Below are positions 1-9,176 of a DNA stretch of 64,000 nt, piece after piece. This DNA is from Chlamydiota bacterium. Lineage in GTDB: Bacteria > Chlamydiota > Chlamydiia > Chlamydiales > Rhabdochlamydiaceae. Where the stretch lies: positions 1-64,000 of the forward strand of contig JAUPVT010000055.1 in NCBI GenBank assembly GCA_030916885.1. Reading direction: 5' to 3'. Position numbers and translations under genes: made by a program. The notes beneath the pieces were generated by a model. The model saw only the letters and a program-made list of their open reading frames with translations, did no database searches and was not told the DNA's origin. The stretch's first letter is position 1. Each line of letters starts with the position of its first letter.

Positions 1-204
1 ATAAGTTCTATATTCTCTTATATATTCAAGAGCCATAAGAAGCTGGTCTTCTATAGATAACCTATTAGGTCTTCCTCCTAGCAATTTTTTAGAGGATTCT
101 GCTTCTTTTAAAATATCCACCGTCTTTTCAAATGTTGATCTCTTCACTCCCGTTAATCGACGAAACTCTTCGCCCTTAAACTCTTTCAAACAATCGTATC
201 TCAT
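1..204 (-). CDS. Partial IS transposase N-terminus (helix-turn-helix of IS5-like/DDE family), truncated by window edge
   Basis: Reverse strand reads MRYDCLKEFKGEEFRRLTGVKRSTFEKTVDILKEAESSKKLLGGRPNRLSIEDQLLMALEYIREYRT..., typical N-terminal HTH region of IS5-type transposases; open to window edge. Confidence 0.75.
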   Translation of the reverse strand, partial: MRYDCLKEFKGEEFRRLTGVKRSTFEKTVDILKEAESSKKLLGGRPNRLSIEDQLLMALEYIREYRTY

Positions 205-312
205 AATTAAAACATGTTAAAATTTTAATCATTTTACAGATCTTCTGTTGGTTATGCAAGAGATCTATTAATTAAATCCAACATTTAGGTTAAGAGATAA
301 GAGATCAATGCG

Positions 313-510
313 TTGAAAGAAATCTATCAAGAAATTGCACTATCTTCTCGAGCAAGAAGTTATTTTTTTAAGTTAGCGGCTTTTCAAGAAGGAAAAGACT
401 TAAGGATTGTTCATCAATTACAGAGATTTTCAGAAGACCTTGATTTTGTTCTTTTAAATCAGCACGAATCATTTCAATGGGAGCCTTATTTAAAAAAGTT
501 ATTAAATTAG
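313..510 (+). pseudogene. Fragment of AbiEii/AbiGii-type nucleotidyltransferase (type IV toxin-antitoxin toxin)
   Basis: 65-aa ORF with LRIVHQLQRFSEDLDFVLL, matching the RFSEDLDF nucleotidyltransferase motif of AbiEii; remainder of the gene absent. Confidence 0.7.
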
Positions 511-662
511 AAAATTTAAATCTTTAGGTATAGTTCTGGTTTTTAGAATGCTATTTTTACTTATCCCTATCCTTGTAGAAAATTTGTTGAGAATTGGAAT
601 GCAGAATTTTTTCAAAAACAATTTAAAAAAAATAAAACTGGTTTGTATGTAATTTACATTTG

Positions 663-1958
663 CTAATTAAAATTTTTTTTATCTTGAATTTCATCGATTT
701 TAGATTGTAAAGAAGGTTTATGAAACAGCAAAAGAAAAAAAGCTCCTAAAGCAATAGCTGAGGCCGTCAAATAGATGAGAGTATAATGTAGAAAGAAAAG
801 TCCAATGACTATCGGAGCTAAGATTTGAATCATTGCAATCACTGCTTGACTCAATCCCATAATTTCTCCTTGAACACGTGATGGGGCAGAAAAAGAGATT
901 AGATTAAAGATATTTGCTGCTGTAAAAGAAGCAATAAAAGCGGCTGTGCAATCAAAAATAGATAAAGATACAAACTTGTGAGTAAAAGAAGCTATGCAAA
1001 GCAGTAGACTTAAAGCTAATAAACCGTAGTAAGGGATATTAATTAAAGAAAACCATTTGATTAAAAAGCGGTTAGTTAAAGAACTTCCTAGAATCCAACT
1101 AAGTCCCAAAAAACATAAAGCAATCCAGGTTGGAGGGGAATTAAATTCTAAAAAAGAATAAGAAGAAAAAGATTGAAAAATCATCATCCAACTTAACAAA
1201 AATAAGGATTGGATGAAAAGTAAAAAACGCAATTTAGAAATACGAAAAACCTTGAACAGTTTTTTAGGCCCCTTAGTAAGTTCCCATTTAATTTTCTTCT
1301 TTTTCGGATGTGTTTCTTTAAATAAATAAATTAAGGTTATTAAGTTAATGATCCCCATAAGAGCTGCTATCATAAAAGGCAATGAAGGAGAGAAATGAGG
1401 ATCAAATTTACGATTTGATAGAACTCCTCCGGAAAACATAGCACATAACCAAGCAAATCCTCCTATACCGGTTAGATAACCAAAATATTTAGAGCGCTTA
1501 GTTTGATCAGGATTCAAATCAGAGATTGCAGTTAAACATAAACCGGTGTTGCCTGAAAAAAAACCCGATATTAAACGTCCTAGAACTAATAAAACAAAAT
1601 GGGAAATATAAAAGGCAAAGGCAACGAGTAAATTACCCAAAACCATCCCAGTAATGGTGATATAAAACGATTTCTTCCTACCGATTGCATCTGAAATGAT
1701 TCCTATTAAAGGTGCTCCAAAGAGTAAAGCCAAAGGAAAGACTGTCCCTAAGGTGGCAAGGCTAATATTTTTCCAAAATAAACTAGAGGCAATTAGATCA
1801 GACTGAGAACCAAGAATAACAGAAGATAAAACGGGAATTACAAGCGCTAAGCTAAAATTATCGATAAAATAGAGTAAAAAAATCGGAAAGAAGGCCTTCA
1901 TAATTTTTAAAATAAATGTTTCAAGTATTTTCTTGAAAGATCTGATTGATTTTTTCAT
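663..1958 (-). CDS. MFS transporter (likely start near 1901)
   Basis: 431 aa, about 12 hydrophobic segments, GAPLIGIISDAIGRKK and GRLISGFFSGNTG motifs of the drug/tetracycline MFS group. Confidence 0.85.
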   Translation of the reverse strand: MKKSIRSFKKILETFILKIMKAFFPIFLLYFIDNFSLALVIPVLSSVILGSQSDLIASSLFWKNISLATLGTVFPLALLFGAPLIGIISDAIGRKKSFYITITGMVLGNLLVAFAFYISHFVLLVLGRLISGFFSGNTGLCLTAISDLNPDQTKRSKYFGYLTGIGGFAWLCAMFSGGVLSNRKFDPHFSPSLPFMIAALMGIINLITLIYLFKETHPKKKKIKWELTKGPKKLFKVFRISKLRFLLFIQSLFLLSWMMIFQSFSSYSFLEFNSPPTWIALCFLGLSWILGSSLTNRFLIKWFSLINIPYYGLLALSLLLCIASFTHKFVSLSIFDCTAAFIASFTAANIFNLISFSAPSRVQGEIMGLSQAVIAMIQILAPIVIGLFFLHYTLIYLTASAIALGAFFLLLFHKPSLQSKIDEIQDKKNFN

Positions 1959-2592
1959 TCAAATCTTCTGATGAAATAAGGTTTTGCAGTTGAGAAAAGG
2001 TAGTTGCATAAGCTAATACCAATAAGGTACTCCACTGCTCTTGTGAAAACATAAAAGAAAATTTTGGTGCATGCAATCTGCAAAAAACCTCTCCATGATG
2101 AAGAGCTATTGCTTCTTTTTTACACTGGCTACAAAAAGGCTGTAGGACAAGCAATCCTTCCTGCTTGAGCAATTTTATGCAAAAGCTATTGGTTAAAACA
2201 GCCGTATCTTCAAAATGGGGAATAGCTCTTAAGCATTTATAGAAAAATTGATAGACTTTAGGAGCTGGTTTGTGAGGCAATTGAGAAGTTAATATGATTT
2301 GTACTAGGTGTGCTGCTGCTTGGATATGTTGCATTTTTGTGCGCAATTGTAGGTGTTCGCTTAAAACAGATCCATCTACAAAATGCATGAGATTGCTTTT
2401 CCCGCGATAAAAAAGGTATTCACCCTGACAAAGAGGGGAACTTAATGCCAACTTATCCGTTCGTTTTGCCGAGATCCCTTTAATGATAAATTGCAGAACC
2501 CCATAACAATTTGTAAAAACCGTGACGATCCGATTCTTATCTTGATAGGGCAGAGAACGTAAAACAATTCCTTCTGTTTTTTCATATTCCAT
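1921..2592 (-). CDS. recO: DNA repair protein RecO
   Basis: 223 aa; N-terminal EGIVLRSLPYQDKNRIVTVFT, GxxxGAKR-like GISAKRTDK, C-terminal zinc-like FCSQC. Confidence 0.88.
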   Translation of the reverse strand: MEYEKTEGIVLRSLPYQDKNRIVTVFTNCYGVLQFIIKGISAKRTDKLALSSPLCQGEYLFYRGKSNLMHFVDGSVLSEHLQLRTKMQHIQAAAHLVQIILTSQLPHKPAPKVYQFFYKCLRAIPHFEDTAVLTNSFCIKLLKQEGLLVLQPFCSQCKKEAIALHHGEVFCRLHAPKFSFMFSQEQWSTLLVLAYATTFSQLQNLISSEDLNEKINQIFQENT

Positions 2593-2686
2593 AGAATTTA
2601 AGCATAGTTTATTGTCTCTTTGAAAAGAAGACAGAGATTGTTTTTTTATCTTTAAGAGAGTAAGGTGTCTTGATCTTCAAACCTTA

Positions 2687-2760
2687 GCACCGATAGCTCA
2701 ATCGGATAGAGTACCCGGCTTCGAACCGGGTGGTTACAGGTTCAAGTCCTGTTCGGTGCA
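2687..2760 (+). tRNA. tRNA-Arg (anticodon TCG)
   Basis: GCACCGATAGCTCAATCGGATAGAGTACCCGGCTTCGAACCGGGTGGTTACAGGTTCAAGTCCTGTTCGGTGCA folds as cloverleaf: 7-bp acceptor, CCCGG/CCGGG anticodon stem, TTCAAGT T-loop. Confidence 0.95.
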
Positions 2761-2820
2761 ATTTTTTTAAAACTTGAATGTTAAAGACTTAGAAGATTTA
2801 TACGACAAAAAGAAGTAAAA

Positions 2821-2853
2821 AATGTCGCAGAAATGTCGCAGAAATGTCGCAGA
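2821..2853. repeat. 3 x 11-bp tandem repeat (aatgtcgcaga)
   Basis: aatgtcgcaga aatgtcgcaga aatgtcgcaga, between tRNA-Arg and the fic stop codon. Confidence 0.9.
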
Positions 2854-2858
2854 AAAAA

Positions 2859-3902
2859 TCAAGCTGGGTTTATTCGATAATAGGTTATTTTTTTTCCCCC
2901 CATTTGGCAGATCAGTTTTTTTTCTACTAGATCAGAAAGATCTCTTTGTAGAGTACGTCTATTTATGTTTGGGTAATATGATTCATATTGCTGAATAGTA
3001 AAATCTTCGTTTGTTTCTAAAAGGTGCTGTAATAGCTGTTTTTGTCTTTTGGAGAGTTTGTATTTTGATACTAAAATATCCAACTTCATCGCATGGGTAC
3101 CCTTAAGTTGAATTTCGTGCATTTGAGTTTCTAGGGCTTTGGAAAAATATTCTAGCCAAGCAGTCATGTCCATATTCTTGTCTCTAACCGACTGTATAGC
3201 TTTGTAATAATTAGCTCGATTCCGATCGTAATATTCACTTATTGTAAAAAGTTTTTTGAAATCATAACCGAACTTATAAAGACATAAAGTGGACAAAAGT
3301 CGGGCTGTTCTACCATTACCGTCTAGAAAAGGATGGATATGAACTAATTGAAATTGTGCAATGCCGGATACAAGAACAGGGGGGATTATTTGCTCATTTT
3401 GTATCCAATCCACTAGTTGAGCCATAAGAAAAGGGACTGCATAGGCTGCTGGTGGGGTGTAAATTATCTCTTTGGTTTTTGAATTCGCTACATAGTTTTG
3501 GACATTTCTATATTGACCTGGTTGGGCATTGTTTCCTCGGACTTTATCGACTAGCTTTTTGTGGATTTCTCGGATCAATCCTTCAGTAATAGGTTTTTGA
3601 GAAAAGAGATAGTCTGCCACAAAATCAAAAGCTTTTTTATAATTTAACAATTCTCTTACATCTTCTGCATCTACTTTGGATAGTTTCTTCCCAGAAAGTA
3701 GCTTTTCAGATTGATCTAGGCTTAAATGAGTGCCTTCAATATGAGTAGTATGATGAGCTTCGAGAATAAGGGCTCTAGCCTGCATTTTAGCTATCCAATC
3801 TTCTGAGAGTGTGGCGGCTTCTAGAAAACCGCGAGTGCGCTCAATAGAGGTTAAAGCATTTGCTATGGAAAGAGTGATAGTGAATTTTGGGGAAAATTGC
3901 AT
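2859..3902 (-). CDS. Fic-family protein (putative AMPylase) with N-terminal inhibitory motif and C-terminal winged helix
   Basis: 347 aa; [16 protein letters not shown] (Fic HPFx[D/E]GNGRxxR), [13 protein letters not shown] inhibitory helix. Confidence 0.95.
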   Translation of the reverse strand: MQFSPKFTITLSIANALTSIERTRGFLEAATLSEDWIAKMQARALILEAHHTTHIEGTHLSLDQSEKLLSGKKLSKVDAEDVRELLNYKKAFDFVADYLFSQKPITEGLIREIHKKLVDKVRGNNAQPGQYRNVQNYVANSKTKEIIYTPPAAYAVPFLMAQLVDWIQNEQIIPPVLVSGIAQFQLVHIHPFLDGNGRTARLLSTLCLYKFGYDFKKLFTISEYYDRNRANYYKAIQSVRDKNMDMTAWLEYFSKALETQMHEIQLKGTHAMKLDILVSKYKLSKRQKQLLQHLLETNEDFTIQQYESYYPNINRRTLQRDLSDLVEKKLICQMGGKKITYYRINPA

Positions 3903-4121
3903 AGCTTTTATGATATTTTTTTATTTAAAGTATGTCATAAAAACGATCCATCCTCAAGGTTTATTATTGCTAAAAAACCCAAGAAGAAAACCTTCTGTTC
4001 ACATATTTGTTAATTTTAAACGAAAAAGATCTTTGAACAGCTTAAACTCATGAATATTGATCATTTTGTCTTGATAGAGGTATAGTCGAAATGCAATCGG
4101 TTTAACAGCATAAGAGGTATT

Positions 4122-4742
4122 ATGAAAGATAAAAATAAATTTGAACAAGATCTTGGTTACCGTATTGATATTATCGGGCGCCAGGTTGAAGTAACCGATT
4201 CGATAAAGAACCACATTTGGAATAAGCTCTCCAAGATTGAACGTTTACATAATCACATCTTGCATCTACATGTTACATTAGAAGTTCATAAGGTTGAACA
4301 TACCTGTGTATTAATGGTCAAACTCGATCATCTTAAAATTAAAGCACAAGCTACAAGTACAGATATGTATGTTTCCATTGATCAAGCAATTGATCGGCTG
4401 CATACTTTAATTTGTCGATATAAAGATAAGATTCAAGATCATTACCAAAAAATATCTACAACAGTAGATATGGCGGTAGACATTTTTAAAAAATCTGAAG
4501 TGGATCAAATTAATGCAGAGATAGAAGAAGAGAATAGAGAAAGAGAAATACAAGCTCTTTTACCTCCCATGATTATTGATACAAAAGTGAAACCGCTTAA
4601 GACACTTAATACGGAAGAGGCTCTTATGAGAATCGATCTCTCTGGTGATCAGTTTTTGATTTTTCGCTCAGAGGAAGATCGTAAACTAAAAGTTCTCTAT
4701 CGTCGCAAGGATGGCCATTATGGTCTTATCCGGCCCGAATAA
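4122..4742 (+). CDS. hpf: Ribosome hibernation promoting factor, long form
   Basis: 206 aa; N-terminal S30AE domain and C-terminal EALMRIDLSGDQFLIFRSEEDRKLKVLYRRKDGHYGLIRP dimerisation domain. Confidence 0.88.
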   Translation: MKDKNKFEQDLGYRIDIIGRQVEVTDSIKNHIWNKLSKIERLHNHILHLHVTLEVHKVEHTCVLMVKLDHLKIKAQATSTDMYVSIDQAIDRLHTLICRYKDKIQDHYQKISTTVDMAVDIFKKSEVDQINAEIEEENREREIQALLPPMIIDTKVKPLKTLNTEEALMRIDLSGDQFLIFRSEEDRKLKVLYRRKDGHYGLIRPE

Positions 4743-5182
4743 TGAATAAGCTTTGGCTTATTGACAAGATGCGTGGCGTTGCTATTCGAGCAACGCCTGA
4801 AGAAAAAATCAGGCAAAAGCTATTACATGTTCTGATTGAAGAACTCTTTTTTCCTAAGGAATATGTCGTTGTGGAAAAAGCGCTTAGTGAATTACCTCAC
4901 CTCAAGGGGAAACATGCGCCAAAAAGACGACTTGATATTTTATGCTATTTTCCCAATCATGATCAGCTTCTCCCCTTATTGCTGATTGAATGCAAGAAAA
5001 GCGGGGGGGGAGAACAAGCTTTAAAGCAGGTGAGTGGATATAATTATTGGGTAGGAGCGCCTTTTGTCGCTATAGCAAATCAAGAATGTATTTTGCTTAA
5101 ATATTTAGATATAGATTCAAATGAAATGGTCATAAAAGAAGGATTGCCTTCATATCAGGATTTAATTGCATGTTGCAAGTAG
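4742..5182 (+). CDS. Stand-alone HsdR_N-like domain protein (PD-(D/E)XK nuclease fold)
   Basis: 146 aa; RRLDILCYF...LLLIECKKSGGGEQALKQVSGYN fits the D...ExK layout of the HsdR N-terminal domain; start overlaps hpf stop (taatg). Confidence 0.8.
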   Translation: MNKLWLIDKMRGVAIRATPEEKIRQKLLHVLIEELFFPKEYVVVEKALSELPHLKGKHAPKRRLDILCYFPNHDQLLPLLLIECKKSGGGEQALKQVSGYNYWVGAPFVAIANQECILLKYLDIDSNEMVIKEGLPSYQDLIACCK

Positions 5183-6675
5183 TGAGTAGTCTGGATCATT
5201 TAGAATCTTGTGATACGGATGTTTTATCTGTGTTTGGTTTAAATCTACTTCCTTGCTTACATAAATGGCTTTTAGAAAACCCCAAAAGATTTTTAGTCTG
5301 TATTGAAAAAAATTTGCAGTCTTTTTTACAAGCTAAAGCTCAATTACAAAATCCACAGGTTAGATTGTATCATTTGGATTCGAATGCTAGTGTGTGCCAT
5401 AGAATTGCTTGGGAGTTTTGTCTTTTACGTTTGACTCAAGTAGCTGCATGTGAAGAAGAGCTTGTCTTCTCTAAAATGCTTGAAGAGATTCATGTCCAAG
5501 TACATCTACTGATTTCTGATTTTCGAGACTTAGGAGAGGTTGTCGTAGGCAATCTATTACAAAATATAGGACAAATGCCGGTTTCTCTTCTTGGAGAGTC
5601 TTTAGAAAATTGCTGCCAAAATATACCTGCAATCATTTGTGGAGCAGGCCCATCATTAGATGGGCAGATACCCACGCTTATTCAAGTACAAGAGAAGGCT
5701 TTATTACTTGGTGCAGGCTCTGCTATGTGTGCTTTGGAGACGCAAGGGGTTTATCCTCACTTTGGAATAGCTTTTGATCCAGATCCTCCTTCTGGTCGAT
5801 ATTTAACCCAAATCGGCTATGAAACACCCTATTTTTATCAACCTAGGATCTCATCTAGACAGCTTGCTTCTTTACATGGCCAAAAAATATGGATGCCTGA
5901 TTCAGATAATTATCCTTTAGAGAGATGGATCTATCAAGAGCTAGGCCTTAATTATCCATTAATAGATACCGGGTTTACAGCAGCTAATTTTTGTGCATTA
6001 ATTGCAGCGCATTTAGGATGTAACCCCATTATTTGTGTGGGTATGGATTTTTGCTCTCCAAGTAATCAGATATATGCAGCAGGTATGCAATCAGATCACG
6101 GAAATTGGGTAGAGTGTATCAATGCAAAAAAAGAAAAGAGAATCTCAAAGCCAGATTGGTTAGCAAGTGCTTCTTGGTTAGATCAATTTGCTAAAAAAAA
6201 TCAAGAGATCAAATGGATATATACTGATCAAGAAGCAATGCCTTTAGCGTATGTTGAATTCCTTCCCTTAGAGCAGGTTTCGTTTCCAAATCCTTTTGAT
6301 ACTGCCTCTTTTAGTTATGCTCTAACAGCTCAAGCAGCTAGATCTGAAATTACTCAAGAAAGCGTTCGATCTGTTTTACGTAGATTAAGTAATAGCTTTA
6401 TAGAAGCCCTTGATCTATGCAATCAATTGCTAAAACTATGGGAAAAGCATTATCCTCATTCTATTTTGGAAATGGGAGAACTTGCTCTGTTAGAATCTGA
6501 TTTAGCACAAAATATTTGTGTGCAGAAGCTTTTACTGCCGCTTTGGGAAATCTGGAAATGGCCTATTTTAAGACAAGAAGAGCATATTCCAACAAGAGCT
6601 TTGCATCAGCATTTATTTTTTAAGAAAGCAGTTGAAATTCATTTGTCTACTTTCAAGAGTTTAAAAATATGTTAA
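5170..6675 (+). CDS. DUF115 / MptE-like (Maf glycosyltransferase-like) protein, copy 1
   Basis: 501 aa; PAIICGAGPSLDGQI...GCNPIICVGMDF. Confidence 0.8.
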   Translation: MLQVVSSLDHLESCDTDVLSVFGLNLLPCLHKWLLENPKRFLVCIEKNLQSFLQAKAQLQNPQVRLYHLDSNASVCHRIAWEFCLLRLTQVAACEEELVFSKMLEEIHVQVHLLISDFRDLGEVVVGNLLQNIGQMPVSLLGESLENCCQNIPAIICGAGPSLDGQIPTLIQVQEKALLLGAGSAMCALETQGVYPHFGIAFDPDPPSGRYLTQIGYETPYFYQPRISSRQLASLHGQKIWMPDSDNYPLERWIYQELGLNYPLIDTGFTAANFCALIAAHLGCNPIICVGMDFCSPSNQIYAAGMQSDHGNWVECINAKKEKRISKPDWLASASWLDQFAKKNQEIKWIYTDQEAMPLAYVEFLPLEQVSFPNPFDTASFSYALTAQAARSEITQESVRSVLRRLSNSFIEALDLCNQLLKLWEKHYPHSILEMGELALLESDLAQNICVQKLLLPLWEIWKWPILRQEEHIPTRALHQHLFFKKAVEIHLSTFKSLKIC

Positions 6676-7496
6676 AAGAAAACTATATATTCACTCAAGA
6701 GAAACTAATTATCTATGATCAAGAATTGGGATTAGATATTCAGCATGAACATTTCTGTCCTTATCTTCCTCAATCTCTTGAATCACCAAACCTAGTTCTA
6801 ACAAAGACTCAAGCCTACTTAATCTATGAAGGTAAGCAACAAGGAGAGTGTCGTTGGTTTTTTGAAGACAAAACCTGTCAAGCAATTCTTTTTTACGATC
6901 AAGGGCTTTTACACGGGCCTTCTACTTTTTTTAACCTCCAAGGACAAATTTTAACAAAGAGTTGGTACTATTTGGGTAAAAAAGTAGGAAAAACGCGCTA
7001 TTTTTACTCTTCTCAAAAACCAGCGAGTATACAGAGATTTATAGATGGAAAACCTAAAGGTTTGCAGGAGTACTTCTATGAAACAGGTGGTATAAAAAGC
7101 CAAATTCCTTATCGATTGCACCAATTAGATGGTCAGGTGCGTCTTTTTTGGGAATCAGGCCTGCTGAAAAGATCCATTGATTATCAAAATGGACAAAAAC
7201 ATGGTTGGGATCGGCTTTGGAATGAAGAGCAGGTTCTTTTAGATGAAGGTTGTTATGAAAAAGGAGAATCCATAGGAGTACATCGTCATTTTTTCTGTAA
7301 TCAAGTTTTGTGCGAGGAAAAAGTCTTTCATACACCAAAGCGTTATGATCATAAACGTTGGGATCAAAAAGGACAGCTAATACTAGAAGGGATTTATACA
7401 TCCGACTGCGATTATATAGAAAAAACCTACTGCAATGCACAAATGACTGCTTCAAAAGAGGGGATATGGGATGGGAAAAAGCTTTGTTGGAAATAG
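6669..7496 (+). CDS. YwqK-family / MORN-like repeat protein
   Basis: 275 aa with repeated [FY]...G.[KL].G...[FY] units (LLHGPSTFFNLQGQILTKSWYYLGKKVGKTRYFY; QKHGWDRLWNEEQVLLDEGCYEKGESIGVHRHFF). Confidence 0.7.
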   Translation: MLKENYIFTQEKLIIYDQELGLDIQHEHFCPYLPQSLESPNLVLTKTQAYLIYEGKQQGECRWFFEDKTCQAILFYDQGLLHGPSTFFNLQGQILTKSWYYLGKKVGKTRYFYSSQKPASIQRFIDGKPKGLQEYFYETGGIKSQIPYRLHQLDGQVRLFWESGLLKRSIDYQNGQKHGWDRLWNEEQVLLDEGCYEKGESIGVHRHFFCNQVLCEEKVFHTPKRYDHKRWDQKGQLILEGIYTSDCDYIEKTYCNAQMTASKEGIWDGKKLCWK

Positions 7497-9174
7497 TTCT
7501 TCAGATCTTTTAAGTGAAAGATACCCAGAACTTATTTTTTTATTGAATTTCTCTAGCCCTTATGAAGCTTTTCTCGAAGAGGAATTTATTCCAGAGTTTA
7601 AAGCTGTTGAAGTTTTTTATATTTATGGAATTGGTGGATCCAGCGCTTATCCTAGTTTAAAAAAATGGGTTTTGGAAAAAAAAACAAGAAGAGTGGTTTT
7701 CTTAGAGGATTCGCTTAGTGCAATAGAAAGATTTTTATCTTCTACTTACAGTGGGGAAATACTTCGAGACTCTCAAATGTTTTTATCCTATCTAGAAGAG
7801 CCTTATAAAAAAAAATTAGAAGAGATTGTATCTAGCTATCCAGTAGAACATATTTTTATTCAAGCAACCAATTCTTATCGCAAAAGGCCTCAATTTGAGG
7901 AGTTGTGCTTACATCTACTAAGGATTACAACTGTTGTACATGCAAGAACAACAGAGATTCTAAAATCTCATTACATTCTAGCAAATCTTATGAGGAATAT
8001 CTCTAGGTGGCCTCATTCTTTTTTAGCTAATCGATTTCAAGGGCAATTTATAAATGTTCCTGCAATTATTTGTGGAGCAGGTCCTTCTTTATTAGATGCA
8101 ATAGGCTCCTTGAAGAATTTGCATGACCGCGCGTTAATTTTAGCAGGAGGCTCGGCCATTACTGCTTTGAGCAATCAAGGTGTGACTCCGCACTTAAATA
8201 TAGTAGCTGATCCTAATTTTGAAGAATTTCAAAGATTAAAAACAGCATCTGCATATGAAACACCCCTGATTTATGCAACCAGAGTCCATCCAGATATTTG
8301 GAATACGTGTAATGGGCAGATGGGGTATCTTGTTTCCGATACAGGAGGTGTTTGTGAAAAACATTTTGAAAATCTGCTTCGAATAGATCATCAAGCAGTG
8401 GGGCCCGAACTAGGGATGGAAGCTTTATCTATAACTACACTTAGTCTAGCCTTTGCTGTAGAAATGGGCTGTAACCCCATTGTTTTTGTCGGAGTAGATC
8501 TATCTTATACCGGTATGCAAAGATATCCAGAAAAAGTAGTAGCTCATTCAGCTGTCGATCCTAAAACATTAGAAGAGAATATGCAAGCCTCAGAAAAGCT
8601 TTTACGTCGAAAGAATATTAAAGGAGAATTTGTTTATACCACAGTAAAGTGGGTAATGGAGTCAGAATGCATTGCCTCTTTTGCTAAGAAATATAAAAAT
8701 TGCCGATTTATCAATGCAACAAGTGGACTTGGGTTTACAGATATAGAAAACTCTTCATTAGAAGAGGTTTCTGCAGATTGGAAACCTATTGACCTGCATG
8801 CTGCTATTCATCAAAAAATGCAGCTCTATCAATTAGATCCTCATTTTAATACAGTCATTGCATCTGAAAAGAAAAAACTTCACTCAAGCGTTTTGCGTTT
8901 ACAAGAAATGACTCTACGGATGCTAAGACTAACTCATGAAGCACAAGAAGCAAGCATACCTACTGCTAAAATGATTCTTTTAGAATTTGATTTTCAAGAA
9001 GAGCTTGCACTAAATACTTTGTTTCCTTTTTTAAATTCAACGCTTGATCGTTTACTAGATCCTTATGAAAAACGAAAGAAAAATGATAAAGAAATGCTTA
9101 AGTACTTTCTTGAAAAATATACCAGTTGGAAAGAGATCTTAGAGTATGTGGTTGAGCAAAATCTTATAAGGTAA
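7471..9174 (+). CDS. DUF115 / MptE-like (Maf glycosyltransferase-like) protein, copy 2
   Basis: 567 aa; PAIICGAGPSLLDAIGSLK...GCNPIVFVGVDLSYTGMQRY. Confidence 0.82.
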   Translation: MGKSFVGNSSSDLLSERYPELIFLLNFSSPYEAFLEEEFIPEFKAVEVFYIYGIGGSSAYPSLKKWVLEKKTRRVVFLEDSLSAIERFLSSTYSGEILRDSQMFLSYLEEPYKKKLEEIVSSYPVEHIFIQATNSYRKRPQFEELCLHLLRITTVVHARTTEILKSHYILANLMRNISRWPHSFLANRFQGQFINVPAIICGAGPSLLDAIGSLKNLHDRALILAGGSAITALSNQGVTPHLNIVADPNFEEFQRLKTASAYETPLIYATRVHPDIWNTCNGQMGYLVSDTGGVCEKHFENLLRIDHQAVGPELGMEALSITTLSLAFAVEMGCNPIVFVGVDLSYTGMQRYPEKVVAHSAVDPKTLEENMQASEKLLRRKNIKGEFVYTTVKWVMESECIASFAKKYKNCRFINATSGLGFTDIENSSLEEVSADWKPIDLHAAIHQKMQLYQLDPHFNTVIASEKKKLHSSVLRLQEMTLRMLRLTHEAQEASIPTAKMILLEFDFQEELALNTLFPFLNSTLDRLLDPYEKRKKNDKEMLKYFLEKYTSWKEILEYVVEQNLIR

Positions 9175-9176
9175 GG

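Noticed and set aside
3811-4053. ORF-track entry antisense to fic
   Set aside because: Opposite strand of a strong fic CDS, no domain or RBS; shadow ORF. Same reasoning for antisense ORFs such as 5490..5675, 7054..7455, 9255..9689, 13737..13970, 20837..21208, 29281..29496, 36048..36715, 44352..44633 and 51695..51925.
6669-7496. Calling the YwqK-like gene an antitoxin of a toxin-antitoxin pair
   Set aside because: The YwqK 'antitoxin' label is a family name; no toxin partner is visible beside it, so only the repeat architecture is claimed.
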